Shown one piece after another: positions 8,660 through 17,426 of a stretch of DNA of 64,000 nucleotides; the first letter of the stretch is position 1; each line of letters opens with the position of its first letter. The position numbers and the translations under genes are program-made. The notes under the pieces were generated by a model. That model saw nothing but the letters and a program-made list of their open reading frames with translations. It made no database searches and was not told the DNA's origin. The stretch is from Lachnospiraceae bacterium (GTDB taxonomy: Bacteria > Bacillota > Clostridia > Lachnospirales > Lachnospiraceae). The DNA is taken from NCBI GenBank assembly GCA_016286555.1, contig JAEETA010000009.1:28462-92461 (forward strand), read 5' to 3'.

Positions 8660-9217
8660 TTACAGCTCATTCCATCTTCTCTGGAATACACGGTTGATGG
8701 CCTGTGCCATGGCAGCATCACCGCAAAGATTGTCGGGATGAAAGATCTTTACCAGATCCTTGTACCGCTTCCGAAGCGCCATGGAACCAACAACACCTCT
8801 GAACAGGAAATCCGCAACCTCTTCCAGGGATTCGGGGGTAGCGTCATCGTAGCCCTGTCCCAGCAGTCTGGATTCTTCCAGATTCCTGCGTTCCTGCTCC
8901 AGCTTTCTGCGATCCTCCTCCAAAGAACGGAATCCGTCTTTCAGGATTTCCATCTTCTTCTCGAAAAACATACTCTCCTGCTTCAGCCGCTGCCGCTCCT
9001 GGAGCGTTCTGCGGTTCAGCTCATCCAGCTCGTCCCTGAGTTTCACGCGGTCCTTGATAAAATCCTCCTGCATCTGTTCCAGGCGGCGCCGCTCTTCCTC
9101 CAGGTTCCGTTTCTCGGCATCCAGCCGCATGTTTTCCTTGAAGAGAAAGATCTTGACCTTTTTCAGTTCGTCATCGTCCTGTGCCTGTACGATTTCGTCC
9201 CAATCAATCATGGTCAT
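8660..9217 (-). CDS. Coiled-coil protein with a C-terminal J-domain-like segment
   Basis: The 185 residues fall in two parts. Residues about 15-118 are a highly charged, heptad-rich coiled coil (repeats such as EEERRRLEQ and EEDRRKLEQER). Residues about 145-185 resemble helices II and III of a DnaJ J-domain, with HPD at 160-162 inside YKDLVKIFHPDN followed by AINRVFQRRW. The HPD motif of true J-domains stimulates DnaK ATPase. The first J helix and any G/F or zinc domain are not apparent, so this would be a minimal J-like co-chaperone. Its ATG is eight bases after the gerW stop, which suggests translational coupling and a sporulation-linked unit. The ribosome site is weak. Function is inferred only. 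Confidence 0.7.
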   Translation of the reverse strand: MTMIDWDEIVQAQDDDELKKVKIFLFKENMRLDAEKRNLEEERRRLEQMQEDFIKDRVKLRDELDELNRRTLQERQRLKQESMFFEKKMEILKDGFRSLEEDRRKLEQERRNLEESRLLGQGYDDATPESLEEVADFLFRGVVGSMALRKRYKDLVKIFHPDNLCGDAAMAQAINRVFQRRWNEL

Positions 9218-9225
9218 TTACCCGT

Positions 9226-9639
9226 TCAGGCTTCACCCCCGTCTTCGGGAAATGCAGCCTCTTTTACTTCGTCGTCGGAGGGCTCTCCGCCCTTTGCCTT
9301 CGTAAAGCGATGTGTCAGTTCCGGTATCATATCCAGGATCTTCGTCAGATTATCCTGGTTCTTGATGCTGAGGATCCTTGCGTGGCCGTCCTGGATCACC
9401 AGTACGCAATTGGGGCTTACCTTACCGCCCATTCCGCCCATTCCGGAAGCGGATGCGTTCTTGGTGTCCTTGCCGTTCCCCGCAGCCAGTCCGAAGGAAA
9501 CATCCACCAGGGGAATGATGGTGATCCCATCCAGCTTAATGGGCTCTCCCACCACGGTCTTGCTGGATAAAATGTGGTCCATCCCGCTCAGCAGGGAATT
9601 TACCACAGTCTCTTTATCTTTCTTCTCTAACTCAGACAT
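9226..9639 (-). CDS. gerW: GerW family sporulation protein (YtfJ)
   Basis: GerW/YtfJ is a spore protein needed for normal germination in Bacillus. The 137-residue product has the family core: DHILSSKTVVGEPI, the strand GITIIPLVDVSFG, a Gly-rich loop (GMGGMGG) and SPNCVLVIQDGHARIL. The ATG at 9639 has GGAGG five bases upstream. The frame is open 17 codons further without a ribosome site. It follows DUF2953, as ytfJ follows ytfI in Bacillus, which supports both calls. Its presence suggests a spore-former or a recent spore-forming ancestor. Confidence 0.9.
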   Translation of the reverse strand: MSELEKKDKETVVNSLLSGMDHILSSKTVVGEPIKLDGITIIPLVDVSFGLAAGNGKDTKNASASGMGGMGGKVSPNCVLVIQDGHARILSIKNQDNLTKILDMIPELTHRFTKAKGGEPSDDEVKEAAFPEDGGEA

Positions 9640-9664
9640 CCTTACCTCCAAAGCCGGCTCCGGA

Positions 9665-10771
9665 TCACTCTTCCGAACTGCCGGTTTCAAGTTTTTCCAA
9701 TCGTTTTGCCTTGCGTTCCTTATGAGAGGCGATCCTGCCTCTGGTCCGCTTCAGGCGTTTATCCAGGATCACGATGAGGCCGCACAGGGCGACGCCGAAC
9801 ACCGTAAAATGACCTCTCATCTTCACCTTGCCCTTGATGACCTTTTCCTCAAAGTCCGGGATCACACGGGAGCCCTTGCGGAAGCGGTCCGCAAACAGTG
9901 CATAGAGGCCGAAAAGATACCCTGTGGTATCCGGCGATCCCGTTCCGAAGATGAGATCTGCCTTGATGTCTCTGGGAAGTATCATGCGCAGCACACGCAG
10001 TACCTGCTTCTTGCTGCTTGCCAGGAATCCCCTGGTATCCTCATGATCCAGAAGGTTCTTCCAGAACTCCAGGTCCCAAAGCATCAATTTGATTTTATCA
10101 CAGAAGTTATGGAAAGTGTTAGCAATCTTTTCGAAGATGGATTGCTTCTCCTGCGCACCGTCTTTCTCCCCATCGGCAGCAGCATCGTCCTCTGCGCCGG
10201 CTTCCTTCCCGGAAGCCCCGGTATCAGATCCATCTTCCTTCGACGCATCGGAAGTATTGCCGTCTTCGAAAATGTCCTCTTCCGAATCATCTTCATCAGA
10301 ATCCGCAGGAACATCTCCCTCGGGATTCTCCGCCCCGGACTCCTGCTCTGATCCATCGGTTTTCTCTTCTTCCACAGATCCTGCATCTGCCTGTGCCGGC
10401 CCATTCCCGGCGCTCGAAGCCTCGTCTTCCTTCTCTGCCTTGTGGTCCTTCTCATCCACGGCATCCTTCTCCGTGTCTGCCCCGTCCTCTTCCTTCCCGA
10501 GATCAAGTTTAAAAATCGGGATGCCAAAGAGCCGCACCTTCAAAACACCCGGGGACGGATAGTCCAGGCCTCCCGTAACGATCCACAAAAGCCAGTGGAG
10601 CCTGAGTCTCCCGTGATAGGGATCCTTCGACCCTTCCTCGCCCGCAGCTCCCTCGATCCGATAGACAAAGGGCGTAAAGAGCACCAGCAGCAAAAGGAGC
10701 AGCACAAGCCCCAGGATTCCCAGAAGGATCCAACCCAGGACAATGAGAATTTTTAATACCACTGCCCACAT
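9665..10771 (-). CDS. DUF2953 domain membrane protein (YtfI-like)
   Basis: This 368-residue protein has one strong N-terminal membrane helix (about residues 5-33, Leu/Ile rich). After it come a DUF2953 part (RLRLHWLLWIVTGGLDYP and LKVRLFGIPIFKLDL), a long acidic low-complexity insert (about residues 95-195, rich in D, E, G, A and S), and the conserved C-terminal block LPRDIKADLIFGTGSPDTTGY. A second helix (FTVFGVALCGLIVIL) precedes a basic tail. The family is found in spore-forming Firmicutes beside GerW; its activity is unknown. I place the start at ATG 10771, eight bases after AAAGGAG, rather than the TTG two codons upstream. It overlaps the preceding gene by 19 bp. Confidence 0.82.
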   Translation of the reverse strand: MWAVVLKILIVLGWILLGILGLVLLLLLLVLFTPFVYRIEGAAGEEGSKDPYHGRLRLHWLLWIVTGGLDYPSPGVLKVRLFGIPIFKLDLGKEEDGADTEKDAVDEKDHKAEKEDEASSAGNGPAQADAGSVEEEKTDGSEQESGAENPEGDVPADSDEDDSEEDIFEDGNTSDASKEDGSDTGASGKEAGAEDDAAADGEKDGAQEKQSIFEKIANTFHNFCDKIKLMLWDLEFWKNLLDHEDTRGFLASSKKQVLRVLRMILPRDIKADLIFGTGSPDTTGYLFGLYALFADRFRKGSRVIPDFEEKVIKGKVKMRGHFTVFGVALCGLIVILDKRLKRTRGRIASHKERKAKRLEKLETGSSEE

Positions 10772-11082
10772 GCGCAATACTCCTTTAGATTCAGATCACC
10801 CCGCAGCCGCATGCAGTCCTCCGCAATGGAAGCCACCAGCTCTGCCGCAGTCTCCTCACCGGAAGCGATTCCCACCACGGGGATGCGACGTCCCTCGTAG
10901 TAAAGCCCCTTCAGGGTCTTGCTGGGCAGGATCTCCAGCTGCTCTCCCGGGGCCTCACTGACAGTGATGACATAAAGCCCGTCCTTCGCCGCTTTGATCC
11001 TGCGGCGGAGCTTCGGCAACGCACTCGCTTCCAGATCCGGACTGATATACACTTGGGGATAAAAAACGAATTCCGGTTTCAT
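10753..11082 (-). CDS. Conserved hypothetical protein, probably leaderless
   Basis: I do not recognise this 109-residue protein. It has no membrane segment. It reads as a compact alpha-beta protein: strands around FVFYPQVYIS, GLYVITVS and IPVVGIASG, a basic helix KLRRRIKAA, and a C-terminal helix ending in CACGQWY with two close cysteines. The ATG at 11082 has no ribosome binding site. An extended -10 element sits seven bases before it, so the mRNA may start at the ATG itself. It is the first gene of the unit leading to DUF2953, gerW and the J-like protein, and its 3' end overlaps DUF2953 by 19 bp. It may therefore be sporulation-related. Confidence 0.65.
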   Translation of the reverse strand: MKPEFVFYPQVYISPDLEASALPKLRRRIKAAKDGLYVITVSEAPGEQLEILPSKTLKGLYYEGRRIPVVGIASGEETAAELVASIAEDCMRLRGDLNLKEYCACGQWY

Positions 11083-11089
11083 AGGGTAA

Positions 11090-11098
11090 ATTTTATCA
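11090..11098 (-). promoter_or_regulatory. Extended -10 promoter, predicted leaderless start
   Basis: TGATAAAAT (extended -10, 11098-11090) ends seven bases before the ATG of the 109-codon gene. The matching -35 position (TAGAAA, 11118-11113) is poor. Transcription would begin at or next to the start codon. Confidence 0.5.
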
Positions 11099-11203
11099 CA
11101 GAACTCCCTTGTTTTCTAAAAAAATAGCGTATTTTTGTTGACAGTTCCGTCAAAAAATCAGAATATTATATTGTAGACACTGTATTCTACGGAGGTAGGG
11201 GCA

Positions 11204-12256
11204 TTGAAAACGATCACCAGAATGGAATGTCAGCCGGGTATGGTCCTGGCAGAGCCCATTGAACATGACGGCGAGGTTCTCTTTAAGGCCGGCCGGAAGA
11301 TCGACGAACGCGTGCTGGAACGTCTGGAACGCTTTAATATCCTGTGCGTTACCATCATGGAAGACGTTGACTATGCCACCACCCATTATCAGAAGATCCA
11401 GTATTCCACCGAGTTTCAGAATTTCGTTAAGGTATATCAGGAGCAGCTCCTGGTGTACAAAGCCATCATGATCAGTTACCTGGGAACCAAAGCTATGGAT
11501 CCTGCTTCTCTGATGGCCGTTTATAACAAGATCAACGAGTATGTCTCCTCGGAAAAGCAGCTCCTGGATTTCATCTACAACATGATGCCCGGCGAGGACG
11601 AGCTGACCTACACCGCATCCCTGAACTCCGCTCTTCTCTGCGGCGCTTTTGCTAACTGGATGGGGATGGACGCTCATGAGAAAAAACGTCTCATCATGTG
11701 TGGCTTCTTCTACGACATCGGTAAATGGAAGCTGCCTAACGAAATCCTCTGGAAGCCCGGAAAGCTCACGGATGAAGAGTTCGAAATGGTACGCAAGCAC
11801 CCTGTCATCGGCTACATCCTGGTGCGGAACGATCCAAACCTGAGCGATCACATCAAAGCTGCCATCCTCATGCACCACGAGCGCATGGACGGATCCGGCT
11901 ACCCCTCTCATCTCGCCGGTGAAAAGATCGACAAATACGCCCGATACATGGCCATCGTCGATACCTACATTGCCATGGCATCTCCCAGAATGCACCGCAG
12001 GGCCTTCACGCCACTGCAGATCATCGGCACTCTGGAAACCAGCAAGGAAAAATATGACACTTCCATTCTGATGCCGCTGATCGAGCGCATCAGTGAAGCC
12101 CAGATCGGAACCGATGTGGAACTGAACGACGGTTCCATCTGGGAAGTAATGACGATCACAAGACAGCCCTACTCCCGTCCGATCCTGCGCAATGATGAGG
12201 GTGAGATCTTAAGTCTGTCAGAACATCCCGAACTCGAGATCGTAAAGCTGGCCTGA
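11204..12256 (+). CDS. Degenerate HD-GYP domain protein
   Basis: HD-GYP proteins hydrolyse cyclic di-GMP at a two- or three-metal site. This 350-residue protein has an N-terminal region (1-60) of the DUF3391-like kind, a helical linker, and an HD-GYP domain (about 128-300). HPVIGY (199-204), HHERMDGSGYP (224-234) and the later VDTY Asp are intact. The HD dyad itself reads Tyr170-Asp171 (FYDIGKWKLP), and the early metal-ligand His is replaced by Ala (TASLNSA, about 138). The metal site is therefore incomplete and the protein may bind rather than cleave its ligand. The start is TTG at 11204, eight bases after GGAGG. It is one of few plus-strand genes and is monocistronic with its own terminator. 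Confidence 0.8.
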   Translation: MKTITRMECQPGMVLAEPIEHDGEVLFKAGRKIDERVLERLERFNILCVTIMEDVDYATTHYQKIQYSTEFQNFVKVYQEQLLVYKAIMISYLGTKAMDPASLMAVYNKINEYVSSEKQLLDFIYNMMPGEDELTYTASLNSALLCGAFANWMGMDAHEKKRLIMCGFFYDIGKWKLPNEILWKPGKLTDEEFEMVRKHPVIGYILVRNDPNLSDHIKAAILMHHERMDGSGYPSHLAGEKIDKYARYMAIVDTYIAMASPRMHRRAFTPLQIIGTLETSKEKYDTSILMPLIERISEAQIGTDVELNDGSIWEVMTITRQPYSRPILRNDEGEILSLSEHPELEIVKLA

Positions 12257-12275
12257 AAAGGCCGGCTTTTTCTTT
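12246..12275 (+). terminator. Terminator of the HD-GYP gene
   Basis: An 8-bp stem AGCTGGCC / GGCCGGCT (12246-12253, 12260-12267, one G-T pair) is followed by T-rich sequence. The stop codon lies in the loop. It may also serve the convergent SEDS-PBP gene. Confidence 0.78.
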
Positions 12276-12305
12276 TGCATAAAATCGCCGGGATACGCCT
12301 CTTCC

Positions 12306-15173
12306 TTAATCCCCCAGATACAGATCAAAGATCCTTCTGGCCAGAGGCACCGCATAGTCTCCGCCGGAGCCTGCGCCCTCGATGATCACCGTCACCGCGA
12401 TCTGCGGATCCTCTGCGGGAGCAAAACCCGTGAACCATGCATGGGACTCTCCCTTCACATTTCCGTACTCTGCGGAGCCCGTTTTCCCGGCAGCAGTATA
12501 CAGATCGCTCTGCAGCTTCTTTGCGGTTCCGTCCGTAACCACCGCAGTCATCATTTCCGTCAGAAATGCGGATTCTTCCTCGGTAAGGAGCCTTCCGTAA
12601 TTCTGACTCTGGAAGGTCTTCACCGCTCTCCCCTCAATGCTTTCCACCTTATCAAGAACTCTCGGTTTTACCAGCACGCCCTGATTTGCAATGGCACAGG
12701 TAACCAGGTGCAGATGCATGGGCGTGATGAGCGTCGTTCCCTGACCGATGGAGGTCTGCATCTTATCATAGTCCGAAAGGTTCGCACCCGCTTGCGTCCG
12801 GGAGGATACCTGAAGGAAATCCACGGGAAGCTCCGTGTCAAAAAGCAGTCCCGAAAGCTGGGTTCCGAAGTCCTCCCAGTCCAGACTCATGCCGATGTTG
12901 GCAAAGGAGGAATTGCAGGACTTGGCAAAGGAACTCTTGAAATTCACACTTCCATGGTTGGTTCCGTGATAGCAGTGAATGCTCTCGCCGCCTTTGCTGT
13001 AGGAACCGTTACAGTTGTAGGAATACTTCTTCCATCCATCCGGGAACTGTCTGTAATATGCCAGCGAAGTAAAGATCTTGAAGGTGGATCCGGGGGGATA
13101 GAGTCCCTGGGTTACGCGGTTTAACAGCTCCGCCTCCTCGCTCTCATCCAGCGTCTCCCACACGTCTGCCACTTCATTGGGATCAAAATCAGGATGGGAC
13201 AGCATTGCCAGGATCCGTCCCGTCTTCACTTCCGAAACAATGACGGCACCGTTGTACATCCGCAGATAATCATCCGCCGCCTGCTGGATGGGAATATTTA
13301 AAGAGGTATAAACCGTATCACCGGGATTTTTCACCTCCGCCACATCGTTTGCCACCTTTTTGTCCAGACTGATGTGGGTATTGATGAGCCAGTAATTGGC
13401 AATGTCCTCAATGCCCATGCGCCCGTAAGTGGAAAAGCCCACCGCATGTGCAAAAAGCTTTCCGTAAGGATAGGTTCTGTGCTCGTTTTGCTCCTCATCC
13501 ACCGTGGACTCCGCCAGCACGCTGCCGTCATCCGCCAGAATGGTTCCCCGATAATTACGTGACAGCAGTGTCTCCTGCCGGGAGTTGTAGGAATTGTTGA
13601 TGAGCACGGTCTCGTTCTCCCGGACGAAATCACACAGATAGATCATCATTGCGCCAAAGATGGCAAGGAACGACACAGATGTCAGATAAATAGGGAGATT
13701 CCGAAGGAAGATCTTCCGGTTTTCTTTCCGCTGCTCACGTTTCGCAGCCTTCTCTCCCTTGGCGTCGGAAGCATTCGCAGCAGAAGAATCCGCTCCGGGT
13801 TGCGCATCGGTACTTTCATCCATATCCTGCCGCAGATCCTCCGCATCCACTGCACTGCCGCTCTCATGCCGCAGGATCTTCAGATAGCTTCCCTGCACCA
13901 CGGAAAAGAGGATCATGGTGGTCATGACGGAGCTGCCGCCGTAGCTGATAAAGGGCAGGGTGACACCGGTCAGCGGAATGAACTTAATGCCGCCGCCCAC
14001 GGTCAGGAAGATCTGGAAGAGGTACATAACGCCTGCGCCGTAGAGCAGACAACGGTAAAAGGAATCCTTACAGATCACAGCGCAGCGCATCATTTCCAGG
14101 AAACAGCACAGACACATCACCAGCAGACAGAAGCCGAAAATGAGACCGAACTCCTCACAGACGGCGGAAAAGATCATGTCCTGCTCCACATAGGGAATGT
14201 CCCCCGGATTACCCTGCAGCAGCCCCATGCCGAACCAGCTGCCGGAGGAAATGGAAAAGAGGGATTGGGTGATCTGATAGCCCTTGTTGTCGATATTGGT
14301 CCAGGGGTCCAGAAATGCCAGTACTCTGGTGCGCACATGAGGAAAAATGCGATAGGCCACATAGGAAGCCCCTGCAAGTCCTGCAACACCGGGAATCAGA
14401 TACAGATACTGCCCGGTCATGAAAACCACGATGAGCACATAAGCCACAAAGAAGATCAGGCCGCTGCCCAGATCCCTGGAAAAAACCAGGATCAGGACAT
14501 AGGATCCGGAGATCAGCGCGCTGATTGCAACGGTCCAAAAGTCTGTTTCCGCACTTAATGCCGCCGCCAGGAAAAAAAGGAACAGAATCTTCACAAATTC
14601 CGAAGGCTGGAAGGTAGCTCCGGCGATGGTAAAGGACAGTTTGGAGCCATTGGTGAACTCTCCGATGAGGAGCACGATCCCCAGCATGCCGATGCCGGTG
14701 AAGGCATAGACGTAGGTCAGCTTTTTCCAGATCCGGATCCGGTTCATAAGGTACGGGATCCCCAGACAGATGGCAAAGGACACCATACTGATGAGATACA
14801 GCCGGAAGGCCTTTGTAAAGGACAGTCTCGAGATCACCGTAAATCCGATCCCCAGAAGCATACACATATTGTTCAGGAGAAAACGGTTGATCCCGTCATA
14901 GATCATGGTATTTAAGAAGATCATCAGAAAGAGAAAGACCGTCACAAACCCGAAAAGGTACAGGAATTTGGACTCTCCCGTTACGAAGGTCAGATCCAGA
15001 AAACATAGGAACAGAAAGCCCAGAGCCAGCAAATGCTGCACGCTGAAAAGACCTTCCCGGCGGGATTTATCGGGCAGGAAAAAATAAAGCAGATCCGTAA
15101 AGGCAAAGGCAGCGCCAAAGCCCAGTATCACATACTTGGATAATTCAATTACATACTGCTGCAACGTGATCAT
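12306..15173 (-). CDS. Natural fusion of a SEDS glycosyltransferase (FtsW/RodA) and a class B penicillin-binding protein
   Basis: One uninterrupted 955-residue frame joins two peptidoglycan enzymes that are usually separate. Residues 1-433 are a SEDS polymerase with about ten membrane helices and family motifs GATFQPSEF, DMIFSAVCEEFG and LPFISYGGSS. Residues 434-490 form a charged, Ala-rich linker. A membrane helix (about 491-516) then anchors a transpeptidase with the penicillin triad STFK (696-699), SCN (752-754) and KTGS (897-900). Together they would polymerise glycan from lipid II and cross-link it at the membrane. The zapA context suggests division or spore-septum work. Its ATG is three bases after the U32 stop, with no strong ribosome site, so translation is probably coupled. 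Confidence 0.9.
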   Translation of the reverse strand: MITLQQYVIELSKYVILGFGAAFAFTDLLYFFLPDKSRREGLFSVQHLLALGFLFLCFLDLTFVTGESKFLYLFGFVTVFLFLMIFLNTMIYDGINRFLLNNMCMLLGIGFTVISRLSFTKAFRLYLISMVSFAICLGIPYLMNRIRIWKKLTYVYAFTGIGMLGIVLLIGEFTNGSKLSFTIAGATFQPSEFVKILFLFFLAAALSAETDFWTVAISALISGSYVLILVFSRDLGSGLIFFVAYVLIVVFMTGQYLYLIPGVAGLAGASYVAYRIFPHVRTRVLAFLDPWTNIDNKGYQITQSLFSISSGSWFGMGLLQGNPGDIPYVEQDMIFSAVCEEFGLIFGFCLLVMCLCCFLEMMRCAVICKDSFYRCLLYGAGVMYLFQIFLTVGGGIKFIPLTGVTLPFISYGGSSVMTTMILFSVVQGSYLKILRHESGSAVDAEDLRQDMDESTDAQPGADSSAANASDAKGEKAAKREQRKENRKIFLRNLPIYLTSVSFLAIFGAMMIYLCDFVRENETVLINNSYNSRQETLLSRNYRGTILADDGSVLAESTVDEEQNEHRTYPYGKLFAHAVGFSTYGRMGIEDIANYWLINTHISLDKKVANDVAEVKNPGDTVYTSLNIPIQQAADDYLRMYNGAVIVSEVKTGRILAMLSHPDFDPNEVADVWETLDESEEAELLNRVTQGLYPPGSTFKIFTSLAYYRQFPDGWKKYSYNCNGSYSKGGESIHCYHGTNHGSVNFKSSFAKSCNSSFANIGMSLDWEDFGTQLSGLLFDTELPVDFLQVSSRTQAGANLSDYDKMQTSIGQGTTLITPMHLHLVTCAIANQGVLVKPRVLDKVESIEGRAVKTFQSQNYGRLLTEEESAFLTEMMTAVVTDGTAKKLQSDLYTAAGKTGSAEYGNVKGESHAWFTGFAPAEDPQIAVTVIIEGAGSGGDYAVPLARRIFDLYLGD

Positions 15174-15176
15174 ACA

Positions 15177-17417
15177 TTACTCAACCGGACGACTTTCATA
15201 TCCTCCCGTAACAGGGAAAGACAGATTTCCGGTACCTTTCAAAAACAGTTCCAGTACTTCGCGGGTCTCTTCCGGACTTTCCGTGGAAAATTCCAGACGA
15301 AGATTGCATTTTCCCTCCCACTTATCCAAATGCTTGTGCAGATCCGTGGGAAGGGAATTGTAGATCAGGTTCTGACAATGGACACAATCGACCCAAACGG
15401 GGAAAGTCTTCCCGTAGCGATCCGTCAGGCTGTCGAAGGAAGGCTTACTGCCGTTAAGACACCCCTTTCTCGTCTTCGTTACGCACCCTGCACTCACCAT
15501 CAACACGGCCCTGCCGTAGACAACTCTGGAAATCCCCCGGGGCTTCGCACCATCCTCAAAGAGATCAAAGAGAAGCCTCTCCTGCTCCCTGGCGGAAAGT
15601 TCCAAAGGCAGGGTCATGAGATCCGCATGCTCTGACAATACGCCGGCAGACTCCCGGTTCCAGACATAGAGACCGTGATCCGTGCCAACAAGGAAGGACG
15701 CCGGCAATAATCCGGAAGCTTTTACCGCCTCCAGAAGCCGCAGATCCTCCAGGCAACGAGCATAAGCGCCGTCAAAATCCTTGCCTGCGCACATCGCTGC
15801 CATGCATTCAAAGAGCTTCACTCCGTCCTTTCTCCGCACCTGATTCAGCATGACAAAGACAGAACTCTCCGGGTGCCGAACTTTCCAGTCCGTCAAGGAC
15901 GCAAGGACCGCATCTTCATCGGAAGAACCCAGCAGACTTTCCTCCAGAAGCACTCTGCAGGACTCATGATACCCATAATCAAAAAAGGTCAGCGCCTGCT
16001 CCTTCGTCCTAAGCAGGATCTCATAACAGGTACCGGTACGTTCCCGGCCATCCGCATTTCCTTCAGTCTCCCAAGTACCAAATGCACAGTTCACGGGAGG
16101 CAGTTCGTTTTCCCGGATCACAGGTGCCTTTCTCCGGTGCAGATCCGCCAGTCCCTTGGCCTCCAGGATCTGCTCCTCCATGGCGGCGATTCCCTTTCTG
16201 CGCAGAGCATTTAAGGCTGCCACAGGCAGGAACACGTCCCCTTCCGCATAAACGGATATCTCTTCCGTTTTGCAGGAAAAGACACTTCCTCCAAGCTTTA
16301 ACAGCTGCTTTTTGATCTCCTCTTCGGAGAGAGGTTTCTTCTGCGCAGCCTGCACCGTATCTCCGTTCACCGAAGCGTACAGCTCCCCACAGCTTAAGTT
16401 CAGGACAGCGACACTGCCCGGCGCCAGATACAGCTCCATGGAAAGGGGATAAGCAGGGGCATAGGTCGTATGCTCGGGCTTCAGAAAACGCTCCCGTACC
16501 GATTCCAGCACGGACTCGGACTGACCGTTGTATCCGGGTCCATCCAGGCTCACCATTTCACGACCGTTTCTGCGATGGTAATATCCTTCCGAGGTCTCCC
16601 CCCGGACATAGAGCCCCAGCAGGTCCCTGGCATCCTTCTCCGATTTTTTCGAACCGTCCAGCTTCTTCCGGTAGGCATTGGTGACAGCCGCCACATACTC
16701 CGGGGATTTCATCCGACCCTCGATCTTAAAGGAATCGATTTCGGCATCAACCAACTCCTCTATGATATCGTAAGCAGACAGGTCCTTCAGGCTTAAGGGA
16801 TACTCCCCTTCATAGGGAAGTCTGCAGGGCTGGGCACAGCGTCCTCTGTTGCCGCTCCTGCCTCCCAGCATGCTGCTGAAGAGACATTTCCCGGAATAGC
16901 AATAACAGAGCGCTCCGTGGATAAAGCATTCCACCTCCTGACCGCTCTCCTGTTTCAGGACCCGCACTTCCTCCAGAGAAAGTTCCCTGGCAGGCACCAC
17001 GCGGCATACTCCCTGATCCTTCAAAAACAATGCACCTTCCGCAGCAGTCACGGACATCTGGGTGCTGGCATGGAGTTCCAGACCGGGGAAGGTTTCCCGA
17101 AGAACTCTCAAGACCCCAAGATCCTGAACGATCACGCCGTCCAGTCCCGCCGCATACAAAGGCGCCATAAAGCCGGGGAGTTGTATCAGCTCCTCTTCCT
17201 TTACCAGCGTGTTTACCGTCAGATAGACCCGTACGCCGTAAAGATGGGCATAGCGAATACACTCCGAAAGCTCTTCTTCCGAAAAATTATCCGCATATGC
17301 TCTTGCCCCAAAGCTCTTACCGGCCAGGTAAACCGCATCCGCTCCCGCTTTCACGGCGGCGTAAAAGGCTTCCCGGGATCCGGCGGGAGCCAGGAGTTCT
17401 CCCTTGTTTTTCTTCAT
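15177..17417 (-). CDS. U32 family protein (peptidase/hydroxylase-like, with DUF3656-type C-terminus)
   Basis: The 746-residue protein begins with the U32 signature ELLAPAGSREAF and GADAVYLAG and carries the Cys cluster region YCYSGKCLFSSMLGGRSGNRGRCAQPCR-like block (about residues 190-215) plus SFKIEGRMKSPEY. Some U32 proteins are now known to be prephenate-dependent tRNA or quinone hydroxylases with Fe-S clusters, and the old collagenase label is doubtful. The long C-terminus ends with further cysteines (VDCVHCQNLIYN). It lies between zapA and the SEDS-PBP gene. The ATG is nine bases after the U-tract of the zapA terminator and has no ribosome binding site, yet the start must be right because the family motif begins at once. 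Confidence 0.87.
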   Translation of the reverse strand: MKKNKGELLAPAGSREAFYAAVKAGADAVYLAGKSFGARAYADNFSEEELSECIRYAHLYGVRVYLTVNTLVKEEELIQLPGFMAPLYAAGLDGVIVQDLGVLRVLRETFPGLELHASTQMSVTAAEGALFLKDQGVCRVVPARELSLEEVRVLKQESGQEVECFIHGALCYCYSGKCLFSSMLGGRSGNRGRCAQPCRLPYEGEYPLSLKDLSAYDIIEELVDAEIDSFKIEGRMKSPEYVAAVTNAYRKKLDGSKKSEKDARDLLGLYVRGETSEGYYHRRNGREMVSLDGPGYNGQSESVLESVRERFLKPEHTTYAPAYPLSMELYLAPGSVAVLNLSCGELYASVNGDTVQAAQKKPLSEEEIKKQLLKLGGSVFSCKTEEISVYAEGDVFLPVAALNALRRKGIAAMEEQILEAKGLADLHRRKAPVIRENELPPVNCAFGTWETEGNADGRERTGTCYEILLRTKEQALTFFDYGYHESCRVLLEESLLGSSDEDAVLASLTDWKVRHPESSVFVMLNQVRRKDGVKLFECMAAMCAGKDFDGAYARCLEDLRLLEAVKASGLLPASFLVGTDHGLYVWNRESAGVLSEHADLMTLPLELSAREQERLLFDLFEDGAKPRGISRVVYGRAVLMVSAGCVTKTRKGCLNGSKPSFDSLTDRYGKTFPVWVDCVHCQNLIYNSLPTDLHKHLDKWEGKCNLRLEFSTESPEETREVLELFLKGTGNLSFPVTGGYESRPVE

Positions 17418-17426
17418 CTTTTACCG

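Noticed and set aside
12306..15173. SEDS-PBP fusion as a frameshift artefact
   Set aside because: The linker stays in frame with no stop, there is no ribosome site before the PBP part, and the second domain keeps its own membrane helix; still worth checking by resequencing.
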